From Symsagittifera roscoffensis (taxonomy: Eukaryota; Xenacoelomorpha; Acoela; Convolutidae): a stretch of DNA of 64,000 bases. The position numbers were made by a program, and so were the translations under genes. The notes under the pieces were generated by a model, which saw only the letters and a program-made list of their open reading frames with translations, did no database searches and was not told where the DNA came from. The stretch spans positions 46,254,381 through 46,318,380 of the forward strand of contig NC_087065.1 of assembly GCF_963678635.1 (NCBI RefSeq), given 5' to 3'. Positions 21,843 to 32,600 of this stretch are shown piece by piece; the first letter of the stretch is position 1; the number at the start of each line of letters is the position of its first letter.

Positions 21843-22543
21843 GCTGCACTCCAAAACAAGGATACCCAATTCCTGTGTTAGTACCACAGAAGGTGTCGAA
21901 CGTAGAATTATAAAATCGAAAATTGACATTTTTAATTTTTCTAGAAAAACTGAACATCTTAGAGAAAAATGAATTTCTTAAACACCATTTCATTTTCAGC
22001 TTTGATATTTTCTTGCGCAAGAGTGCTGGATAAAATTTAACTCTGCTCGCTAGCTTTACTTGCTCGATATCCAATTAAGATGCAAATATTTGAAATCGTT
22101 TTTTTTCTCGATACCTAAGAACTTTCACGAGAGTAAAACTTGTATCGCTCGATCTATTCTGATGATTCTCTGTGGCACCTGATTTTGAGTGAATGAAAGC
22201 ATAAAATTTTTTATTTGGAGACAAAAGGTTATGCCCACTTCTGGTGATCCGAAAGATAAACAAAACGACACAAGTAATAAAAGTTTCGCATCATTGACCG
22301 AATACAGTTTTCTCTGCTAAAATTCAGCCTAAGACCAGGAACAAAGTTTAGATAAGTTTCACTCTTTGCTCAATTGTTCACTGTGACATGGTTGTGTGCT
22401 TGTTTAATAGTTCTGAATATAAAAGATTAACAATGAGTTGGGTTAAAGGAATTGACCTCGATAGAATTTTGAAATCAATGAGACACGGGCTTTTTTGTAT
22501 GTTAAGTATCTATGATGTTTCTGAAATGTAAAAACTTATTCCA

Positions 22544-22782
22544 CGGGGCGGATTTAGGGGGGGGGGGGGGGGTGCTCGTTAACGCGCGCCGAAAAAATCG
22601 CGTTATTTTGACCAAAAAAACGCGATTTTTTGGTCAAAAACAGGGACTAATATGTGCTTAGGGCTTAGGGAGAGCTCGAAAAATCAATTCGGTCGACCTA
22701 AAAAACAGGTCGACAAAATTTTGGAAAACTTTTTGAAAATTCGCGCCCATCCCCCCTCGAGAAAATCCTAGATCCGCCCCTG
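22544..22782. mobile_element. hAT-like MITE
   Basis: Ends are CGGGGCGGATTTAGG and, inverted at the right, CAGGGGCGGATCTAGG. Flanking octamers TTATTCCA and ATATTCCA differ at one base, as expected of an 8-bp hAT target duplication. The interior has a G run, GCGCGCC and a GGTCGAC/GTCGACC pair shared with relatives at about 25500-25740, 35300-35505, 44014-44277 and 46159 onward. Confidence 0.65.
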
Positions 22783-23378
22783 ATATTCCATCAATGTTTT
22801 TAACTGATCTTTTTTCTGATAAGAGCACAAAAGCACTGCTTAGATTTGATACATTTTATGAGATTTACTATAAGCCTTACAAAATTACTAATGATTTTAA
22901 TACATAATGATTTTGAACTAGGGTTGTTATAAAAAAAAGTAAAAATTAGCACTGGAAAAAATATAAGTCCCATTATTTCAATAGCGTACAAGCCACGTTG
23001 TGAATTTTGATGAAGACAGTTTCAAAAACAACAACTTTTCGACTGCAATCACAACTTGATTTATCAAGAATATCAAATACCTTATTTTGTACTAATTAAT
23101 AGGCATTGAAAAAACTCATATTGAAGTGAAATTTGAAAGTTATTTGTAGTTAAATAGCCCAGAACGCGGCAGTAACAAGGAAAATGCAGCTAAATACTCA
23201 GCTAAATATCGATGCATGCAGCCTTATTTCTCCAAAATGCTGAGCTCCAAAATTGATCACTTTTCAAAACTAATTTATTTCTGCTGAATTTTTTTCTCAG
23301 ATGATAACTCTAATCAATGAAAGAGCCTTTAAGTGAAGAGGCATTTAGATAGATATATGGGCCAGTTTGCGCTAGTTT

Positions 23379-24163
23379 TTAGAGGCAGGCTTCGATAGGC
23401 CAGTTGAGCTGTTTCAGGATACCCTGTTTGGGACGTCTCCCGTGCCCGTATATCTCCAGTTGACATTTGGGATCGGCGGATCTCCAGCCGACCTCGCCGG
23501 TGGTTGTTCGGGGGGCGGGTCCCGAGTGCTCCACTTTGATGTAGCGGCTGATAGGGGTCACTGACCTCACTCGGAGTGTAGTTGGGAGGTCAAGTTTCTG
23601 GACAGGTGTTTTGGGCGGGTATTTGTCTTTGATAAGGTCGAGAGGATTACCTAAAAGCGTGGCTTTGTTTATTGTACCGGATGAGACACATTTCTGACCG
23701 GGTTGTTGGAAAAAAGGGTTGCTTTTTCTGAAATTGGCTATTTAGATTGGAAACAATGGTGTGACTAGGGTCTCAAAAATCTCCGTGGGCTTCGAAATAT
23801 TTCGAAGCTCAAAGAGAGTTTTGACTTCAGAAGATTTCATAAGTCATATTTGTCCCCTATAATATGTACAGTGGCGTCGTGGGTAATTTTTTAAAAACTG
23901 AAGGGTTTGTTTGTAAAAGTGATTAACATTAGTACAAAGGGGCCATTCTTGAAACACTTCTCTTATGAAACCTCCCAGTTTTTCAAGGATTAAAGGTGAA
24001 AACGTATAGTTGGTTTGACTTTACCTTTGAGAAAACTCCATTGACCATTCCAGATTTTGGCTGAATTTTCCTCATTTTTGACATAATCGCTCCATATTTT
24101 GTCTCTTCCCACATAATCGACCTCGTTGAACAGTTTCGAATCGTCAGCTACCTGCTGCACCAT
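23379..24163 (-). CDS. CIMIP1: Ciliary microtubule inner protein 1 (C20orf85/LLC1) homolog
   Basis: Two exons on the minus strand. Exon 1 (24163-24025) starts MVQQVADDSKLFNEVDYVGR and ends CAAAG/GTAAAG in phase 1. Exon 2 (23737-23379) starts after CTAAATAG in the matching phase and ends at TAA. Conserved blocks in order are VGRDKIWSDYV, WSFLK, RVRSVTPISRYIKVEHSG, RTTTGEVGWRSADPKCQLE and ILKQLNWP. They match the order and wording I remember for vertebrate C20orf85 (VGQDEIW, WGFL, RPVTPVEKYIKV, QTTQGFIGWRSA, A.ELCWP). The predicted length is about 165 residues against about 137 in human. The family lines the inside of axonemal doublet microtubules, so its presence implies motile cilia or flagella. 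The gene is nested antisense within the long intron of the CH-domain gene. The exact exon 2 acceptor is the least certain point. Confidence 0.8.
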
Positions 24164-24874
24164 TTTTAAACTATTTTTTGAAAAAAGAAATTGCAAAACC
24201 AAATAATTATGATACTGTTTTTTTTTTGTATTAATTCAAAGATTAAACGTGGTTCCAAAACAGAAAAAGCACGTTTTTGAAGCTGAACAGTTGCTGATAG
24301 TATTGGTGTAATTTTGTATGGTGTCTTATGAATATATGCAGCGAGAGCAGTTTAGCATTGCGTGCAATAAAAACGAAAAACAAAACATCTCTTAAACAAT
24401 CAGACTATGTGTACCGTACATGTCTGAGAATGGGGATATTTTTCATAAGCAGGTGGTCGGCGATGAGCATTTGACTTTCTAATGAATTATTTATAGAGGC
24501 AGCCGTTATGGCTACTCAATGTTATGGTACCAAAAAAAAAAACAGTCTGAATGATCAACCTTCCTTATTCTGGATCTAAAAGAAACACGATAGACAATGA
24601 TTTGGTTGTTCATTTGATGATTTTTCAAAATGATCTGTAGATGGACCTTTTTGTATGCAGCGGATTGAACAAAGAAAAATTGCAGATTAAACTGCTGATT
24701 TAAAAGAATTTTTGGTTGCATAACTTTTCAAAACTTTTTGCTGAAAAACTATTAAGAAAATTGGAACTGTTTTCTTTTGCTTTTACATTGAACGGCTTGC
24801 TTTTTTCGTATTTTAATGCCATCATCAAGATGCTCATTGTGAAACGGTGAGGTAATATGTCCTTCTTTTTTAAG
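24164..24874. other. Noncoding
   Basis: 5' flank of the CIMIP1 gene and the end of the long intron. Only AT-rich sequence is seen; nothing specific. Confidence 0.5.
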
Positions 24875-26149
24875 GAATAGCGAGGTGGCATTGAGGAAGG
24901 CGATGAAACCTTCAGAATCCTACCAACTACTACTAGAATGGATCAACAACCGCATCAAACACTACTCGGTAACTAAACTACAAACTAGGGAAATAATACA
25001 AACTAATAAAATTCGGGGAATAATTCCTTCTTCCAAGACTGAATCGTGTTTTGCAAAATCGATTATGGTTTTCTTTGCTCAAAGCTCATCAAACAAGGAG
25101 ATAATAAAACGGCTAAATAATGAATAAAACGGCTAATCGAAATGATTCTTTGGGTGCTGTTGCAGGCGTTTTTGCCCCAAATATGCGACTTGTCGGTGGC
25201 CACTTTCAACTGTGGCTCAGTGCTAGCTGCCTTGGCTCATAGTTTCAACCCATTCGGGGCCACATCCTACTTCCAACTGACCAAACGCACACGACGGGAC
25301 AAATTCATATACGCATGGGACGCTTTCAGGTAAAAACTATATAGTATAGACTCCCAAACAACAAAAACTTTCTCTTTTCGGCTTTTGCTAAAGTTCATAG
25401 CTATAATAGGCTTTAGACAAAGGTAATGAAATCAATTCTCCGTTCAAAGATGTTCCTAAACGGGAGAAAAGTCCTTTGACGATCTATCAGGTTATTTCTT
25501 CATAAACAAGCAAATTTCGGAGAAGCTCGCGCCGAATAAGCATTTTTTGGTCAACCCTCTCGAAAAGAGCCCAAAAACGCCTTTTTTGACTATTTCAAAA
25601 ATTGCTTGTGGTGCAGAAATTTTGCCAAAACGGACCTCATAGTCGTTTAGCAGAGCTCGGAAAATCATTTTGGCTAACCTAAAAAAACGGTCGGCAAAAA
25701 GTTTGAAATATTTTAGAAAATTGGCCCCTCACTCGAGAATGGTTGAACGCTTTTTTCGAGAATAGTTAAACACCTGGCATCAATGGTTAAACGCTTTTCG
25801 TGCAGTAGCAATTTCGCAATTTTTAATGCTATTTGTTTTTTTAAATTTTGGCAAAGTCTAATCGTGTCACGTTATCAACCATAGTCGGTAATTGATGCCA
25901 TCTTGAATATCTGAAAAAAAATCGGAACTAATTTCGTAATTATTTTTATTAAAAATCATTATGTTAAACCTCTGATCAAATATATTAAGCCTTTGTTGCA
26001 GAGAAATGACAGGCGAAGCCCCGGTGTATAGTCTAGACGACGCGCTTAACTCCCCATCGCAGAAATTGGACCGCAAGTGCCTTCTAGCAATGCTGTTTCT
26101 TATCAGAGAGAAGGTTATTTTGCTGAACTTGAAGCAGTACAGACAGTGA
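24875..26149 (+). CDS. CH-domain protein gene, exons 3 to 5
   Basis: Exon 3: 24875-24968 (acceptor CTTCTTTTTTAAG, donor TCG/GTAACT). Exon 4: 25166-25329 (acceptor TGCTGTTGCAG, donor TTCAG/GTAAAA). Exon 5: 26002-26149 (acceptor TTTGTTGCAG, stop TGA 26147-26149). All phases agree, including with exon 2. Translation gives a calponin-homology fold signature: YQLLLEWINNRIKHYS (helix A, with its Trp), LSVATFNCGSVLAALAHSFN (the usual F..DG..L..L.H...P segment), LTKRTRRDKFIYAWDAFRE (the R..N/K.....A segment), and a last helix LDRKCLLAMLFLIREKVILL. Such domains bind actin or microtubule-associated partners. There is a single CH domain at the extreme C-terminus of about 297 residues. I cannot assign the subfamily. 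Confidence 0.72.
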
Positions 26150-26519
26150 CATAGATTCAAAAATTGCGCAAACAAGAACAAATGCAATGTTCAAATGTAC
26201 AAAACAGTAAAAGAAAAAGTTCAATTACTGGAAAGTGTAGATATAACGTTGAATGTGGAGTGGAAACTTGAGATATCTTCTAGAAAATACCATCGTGACT
26301 TCGAATGTTTCAACAATTTTAAGTTTTTATAATTAATTCAAGGTTTTAGCCTAGCATAGGTTTGCAATATTTGAGTGGGTAATATTCTTAAATACTAAAA
26401 TATTCGATTTTAAATTGTTTGAAATTAATTATAATGCTGAATATTGAATTTAATATATACACTTCGCCACAAAACTTGATGTTTCCAATGAACTTATGCA
26501 AGTAAACGAATTTTCTAAA

Positions 26520-27502
26520 GGTTTTTATTTTTTTATATTATTCAAAAGGTATTGTTGTCCTGAGCCTAAATTTGAAACGATATTTCACCTGTGATCATTT
26601 TTCGTAAAGTTATGGGGGTTTAAAGATTGCCATTTTGACCAATTTGGGACAATTAACGCGCGATTATTTCGCGCTATTAACGCGTAAGCGGAGATTTAAT
26701 CCGTCTTAAAAATCGTTCCAAATTGGTTGAAAGAAGCTTATTTGCCATAATTAATTTGTTATAAGGAGCGAAATCTATTTTTTTTGTAGTTTATGTGGCG
26801 CGTGGGGAGATGATTTTCATAGAAAAGATTTCAAATTAAAACAAGACTGCTCGTATCAGGGCGAAGCCCTGATTGTTCCGACTGCTTTTTAAGGTTTATG
26901 GAGCAGCAGTAATAACATAAAAAATTTAAAAAAATTAAAATGAAATGAATTTTTTTTTCTAAAATTTGAAAATTTTTATGAAAATCATCCCTCCACACGA
27001 TATATAAAGCACAAATAGATAGATTTCGTTACTTGTAACAAATCAATTATGGCACATAAGCTTCGTTCAACCAATTTGGAACGATTTATACGACGGATTA
27101 AATCTCCGCTAACGCGTTAATAGCGCGAATTATATCGCGCGTTAATTGTCCCAAATTGGTCAAAATGGCCAAAATGGCAATATTTAAACCCTCACAACTT
27201 TACGAAAAATGATCACAGGTAAAATATCTTTTCAAATTTGAGCTCAAGACAACAATAGCTTTCGAATGATATAAGAAAATTCCGTCAAAAATGGCTAGTT
27301 AAAAAGTCGAAATTTGTCTGAAGAAAAAAAAAACCCACTCCGAGCACAAATATTCCGTTACTTTTGTATCGAAAGTCGGAACAAAAACAATTCATATTTT
27401 TCTTACATCTAATTTGATAATGATATTTATGTTATTACTGCTCCATAAACCTTAAAAGGCAGTCGGAACATTCAGGGCTTCGCCCTGATACGAGCGGTCT
27501 TG
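26520..27502 (+). mobile_element. Helentron-like repeat interrupted by a nested copy
   Basis: The outer copy is in + orientation and lacks about 100 bp at its 5' end. It is split at 26841/27386 and ends at 27502 with the family hairpin CAGGGCTTCGCCCTG and CGAGCGGTCTTG. Confidence 0.75.
26842..27385 (-). mobile_element. Helentron-like non-autonomous repeat, nested full copy
   Basis: Complete reverse copy, from CAAGACTGCTCGTATCAGGG to GAAAGTCGGAACAA, inserted in the outer + copy at an A/T dinucleotide. It shows the family was active more than once. Confidence 0.8.
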
Positions 27503-29649
27503 TTTTAGTTTAAGATCAGTAAAATTTAGTGAAGCCAAAAAACTGCTAGCCATTCAATTTTTAAGAGCCAATAACCACAGTAAACTTATTCTGCAGGCCT
27601 CGATGATTTTTTGTTTTTTTTCAGGGAAAAGTCTTTTAGTTTTTTCACGCTCAGATTGATATTTCACGTTCATTTTTTTGTGAAAAGGAAGGCAAACTCC
27701 ACTATCAAACAGCAAAGTGTAAAGTTTGCAAAAACGTGTGATCAAATTTTATTTTCTAAAGTGGATTTAAGTTTCAGTTTTTCCAAAGGAAAAAAAATTT
27801 ACCTTTTGATCTAGTTGTGTTTCAAATTGAGTTGAATTTATCAAGAAAGTAGCAGTAACTTTAATTTTATATATTTTCTTACCTTGACGTTTGAATGTTG
27901 AATTTTTTTCGAAAAAAGCCAGTGTTTTGTTTTCTTGTGTTCTTTGATTTCTCTCTAAAAGTATTCTGACAATGCGTTTTTGTATTGAAACTGCTTAACT
28001 AGCACTTTTCTTCTCAATTCATATCCGATCCGACTAAAAAATTTAATAATAGGATATTTGCTCGAAATAATTTTGTTATCGGAACAAAGTTTATTTTCTG
28101 CTGAATACAAATTGCAACCGAGTTTTAATGTGCTGTTTTATGGTTTTCTGCCAAGATGATAGTTACTTCATCCATTTTGAGTTTTAAAAAAATTTTGTGC
28201 GGAGACAGGGCTTATTTTAAATTCTTAACTAAAGAGTTCAAGAAATCAGACGCAGCAGATGAGAAAACTATTCTTTTTGAAGGGATAATTCCCAAATTGT
28301 AATAGTTTTTTCGATGTTTTGTAAATTAAAAAACCAACCATCAACCCAGATAAGTCTTGCAGTGCAAATAAAATTAAAATTGCACCAGAAATGGTACAGT
28401 TTCACTTTTGCAACTATGCATTGGCTATGCTTAGCAATAATTTTAATTCAACATTTTGAGCAAAAACAAATTCATATCCAGGCTGACACCCGCATCTTGC
28501 GCAACTAAGCTACCATTATGTTATATCAACGCCATAGCCACATTGTATCAAAGAAATAGTGTCAAATTTATTTTCGGATCACAGTCAAATCTATGAATAT
28601 AATTGGTTGATTGTTGCCTACACTGCAGTTCCCAGTTTTCAAATTTCTCTTACTGAAACACCGAAATAAAACAAAGCCAAAATCCAAAATTTGTTGTGAA
28701 ACTTTTTGCATAATGAAAAATTTAAACACAGGCAGTTCACAGATTTCAGTCTCAGAAATTTTCGAAACAGAGGCTTTGTAGCCATTTACAAACACTTACA
28801 TTGTTTTGTTATAATTTTGTGTGAAGTACTTTTTTCTATCTGACTTGGAAACTAGCAATACGTAGTTTTATCTTCGATTTCAATGCTGTTTAACCTGTTG
28901 GTTTTTCCATTTAAGAAAAATTTCAGTTTTTTTTGTTCAGAATGAAACACGAATATAAAGCAAAACACGAAAAAGAGACCTGGAAAAAATGCTTGTCACA
29001 TAATTCTGTTGTGAAAAAAATGCTTCTCATGTAATTTTCATAGTTTTTTTTCATTCTATGAAACTTTCTGATAAACATTTTATCCAGAGTATGCAAATGT
29101 ATGTAAGCGTTTTGTGTGAAGCATCATGTACAGTTGATAATACGAATCAAATTTTGAACAAAAAATTGCATTAAAACAATAGAAAAGTTAAAGGGTCGTT
29201 CTCCTTTAGCAATTGCCAAAAATTTGGTTTTTTGTCGAATTGTTTCTTTATTACATCTCATCTGACACTAAATATTGATTTATTTTTGGAGGAAATACGG
29301 AAAAAATTAAAAACGAGATGGTTTTACGCTGTTCTGCTATTTAGACAGCTAGTTAAAGCAAAACTTCTGGTTCCTATTTAATCAATTTTATCCATTTTGC
29401 GGACTGGATTTTTTATTAAAAACAAAAACTTTGAAACTTCAATTTATTGTCAATTGATTACTTGATACTACTTTACTTTAACGGTTACGTCACTGCTTAA
29501 TGATCAAACATAACTATAATTACACACTAAAATAAGGAAGTAAATCGGAACCAAAGCCAATTCTTTTTTGTGAACATTGTCTGAATAAATAAGTGCCAAC
29601 ATTAAGTTATTCTGGAGTTCGTTTGAATGCTTCTGGATTCCATTCTCAC

Positions 29650-32600
29650 CAAATAATTGTGATCTTTTTACAATTGCCGACTTGTCATCAATTGGTAATA
29701 CTTCGCTGGGTTTTACTTCGACGTACGAACAGCCCGGTATCACAGGTGCACTGTAAACAAGCAAAACTGAGAAAAAGTTTCTGGGTCCAGCTATACACTC
29801 AACTTAAGTTTCTACCAAAATTTTTGAAAAGAAGAACACATCTTGATTTTCGATCTGTAATCGAACATAATGCAATTCAGGTCGAACAAAACTCAAAAAC
29901 ATATTCCAAAGCAATTGACTCATTGTAGAAATCAAAGCTGGTTAAATGTTGTAATCAAATTTATAAAAACTTTTCAATAGACTGAAAAAATGACAAGATC
30001 TACCCTCTATGATATTATCAAATTTTGGTGTCAAAGATTTCTTCGTTTATTCAGGATTTGAAAAGGCCATTTTTCAGCATCTGCACTAAAATTTGCATCG
30101 GAGTGGTTGCTGTCTCAAAAAATTGCATCGGAGTGGTTGCTGTCTCAAATAAGCGGACTTAGAGTTTCATGCGTTGCGAAACAATCTAGGCGAGAAAATT
30201 GAAATGATCGATGTGAAAATTTTGTTTAGCTCAGCTGTTTCTAACCAAATCACGAGGTTTGAAAAAATGTATAAATGGTGAAAACCTGAAAAAAAAGTCT
30301 GTAAAACCAAAAATTGGTATTTTCATAGAAGTTGGAAAAAATGGAATTATTTCGAGTTTAACTCTGTACAAAATAATCCTTGAAACAAGCATTTCAGAGA
30401 CTGAAAACTTTGAAGTAAAGCCGAACTCTGGAATCACTGTTTCGAGGATTATTTTGACCATTGTGTATCTGAAAACCTGAAAAAATTGCTGATTGAAATG
30501 CTAATATTGAAAGTTGACTTGTTACACTGAAAAAAACAACAAAACCCATCAAACTATCTGCAGTGAATGATTCATTTTCGTTATAACGGGCAATATCTAA
30601 AAAACCTTTAGTTTTCAAATTCCGTTATTTATGCAGTCTCCCTAGTGACAGACTGAACATGAATGTCATTCAATTTTGAAAAGGAATCTATGGAAAAGTG
30701 CTCGTCATGTTTTTTCCTTTGATCAATATCTGAACAGCTGAAAATCGCAGAAGACTGAACCGCTCAAAATTTCTCCAAAATTAGGCGAGTTTGAGGAATC
30801 CGCAACCGTATTTGCGGAGTCCATATCAGTTTGTGGAAATCAAAAACGAATGATAAGACATGTGTATAGTTAAATTGAGCTGTTGCAAAATCCTCAATTG
30901 TAAGCGGAATCCGCAAATTGTAAGTGGAATTCGCAAATTGTAAGTGGAATTCGCATTGTGTTTGCGGATTCCGCTTACATATATGTATATATGTAGTAGC
31001 GTTTGAAGATATTTTCTTTAATATCTATATCCTTTAATATCCAGCAAATTTGATTTCGTTTACTACATTGCACAACTGCCAGTTGAAATGCCAAACCTTT
31101 GATCTCAATTCCTGTCAAACAACTTAATATAACCAAGTCCCTTAAGAATAGGATATTTATAGATCTAAAATTGTTTAATAATTATTGCGAGTGAGCTATT
31201 CAAAAAAGTGTAGCATCATATATTGAAACAAAAAAACTGCCCTCATGATCTGATTTTTCTAGAATTGGAATCTGCTAGATCAGTATTTAGGATTGATGAA
31301 ATCCCAAACACTGGCCATTTTTTGGGATCGATAGAAACCCAAATACAGATCTAAATTGGCGATATGCTGTGCGTTGTGTTTCGAAACACTTTCAAACCGA
31401 TGACTCCGAATAATGATTTTATTCGTTGTTGTGTTTTCAAAACTGCGATCCAAAAAGTTGTTTGCTGGGAGATGTATCCCAAAGACTAAAAGATGACATC
31501 CACAAATTTAGTTAACCAATGTTTCAAGGTTTGTTCGTGGATTCTGCTAACGATGGTTAAAAATTTGCTTTTAAAATCCTTATTGCTAAAGATAAGATTT
31601 CCAGCTCTAGCTTTCAATTGTCCATATGCAGTTTAGTAATAAACAAAAATTGGAATCCAGTCACAGTTTGCGGATTTCATTTAAGTTTTGTGGAATCCAA
31701 TTACAGTTTCGGACCCGGAACAACTAGCTATATTCGCTTGTTGCGGAATCCGCGACACAACAAATATGCCGACAAAATTTACGTTACAGTTATTTGTACG
31801 CGGAATCCAAGGAAGTTTTGTGAGTGGAATCCATTTACATATTGTAACATGTTCGAAGAGTAGTTTCTGGCATCCAGAAACATACAGACACAAAATTGTG
31901 CACCTATCCAGTGCACAGCTTGGCCTCGTAATGACACTCTATATGTCAAACAATTCATTAAGATTTTTTATAGCCTTGGGCCCGGCCCCCACCTTGGGCT
32001 GTTTTCAATAGGCAGAAACGTTCCACCCATCTTGCTGCAGCCGGTCCCATCTTGAGGAGGCGAATAACACTTGGACTCCTCCAAAGATCACCGAGGTAGG
32101 AATCGATTTCTCGACCTTCGTGTTTAAAGTCGCGCGTCTTGTCCTTTCAGCCACGACAACTCTATTATATAGAGTGTAACCCTGAGTTCAGAAGCTCGCA
32201 TCAAATTTACACGACTGCTGCGGTCAGTATTAATTCGGCCAATACAGCGAACGGTAGAAATTGGATCTTTGCCCTTCTTTTTGAACAATGTCAGATATTT
32301 GCCCAAGTAAAACTGTTTTTTGGATGTTTGACATATCGGATATTTGCATGGTACCCTTTGACTTTATGGCCATGCTAACTAACCAGTCAGTAGAGCATAA
32401 TAAGATTTACATACTTTTTCTAAAAACTTCAAAAATGGACTTTTTGCTGAGCAACCTGCTATTCTTGTTAAACAGTGCTAATTGTTCCGACTTTCGATAA
32501 GAAAGTAACGAAAAATTTGTGCTCGGTGTGGGTTTTTTTTTCTTCAGTTAAATTTCGACTTTATAACTATCCTTTTTTGACGGAATTTTTTTTATATCAT

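Larger units (their letters stand above)
26150..29649. other. Intergenic, repeat-bearing
   Basis: Apart from the nested rolling-circle repeats (26520-27502), only AT-rich DNA without a defensible exon. Confidence 0.5.

Noticed and set aside
25867..26187. 106-codon minus ORF
   Set aside because: Opposite the last exon of the CH-domain gene, which is supported by phase, acceptor and domain end.
27554..27600. Short minus frame after GAG (27600) as last exon of the unrecognised gene
   Set aside because: The phase fits, but the acceptor lacks a pyrimidine tract and the exon would add only a dozen residues.
28568..28795. 75-codon minus ORF as a further exon of the unrecognised gene
   Set aside because: No acceptor/donor pair with the required phase; AT-rich composition.
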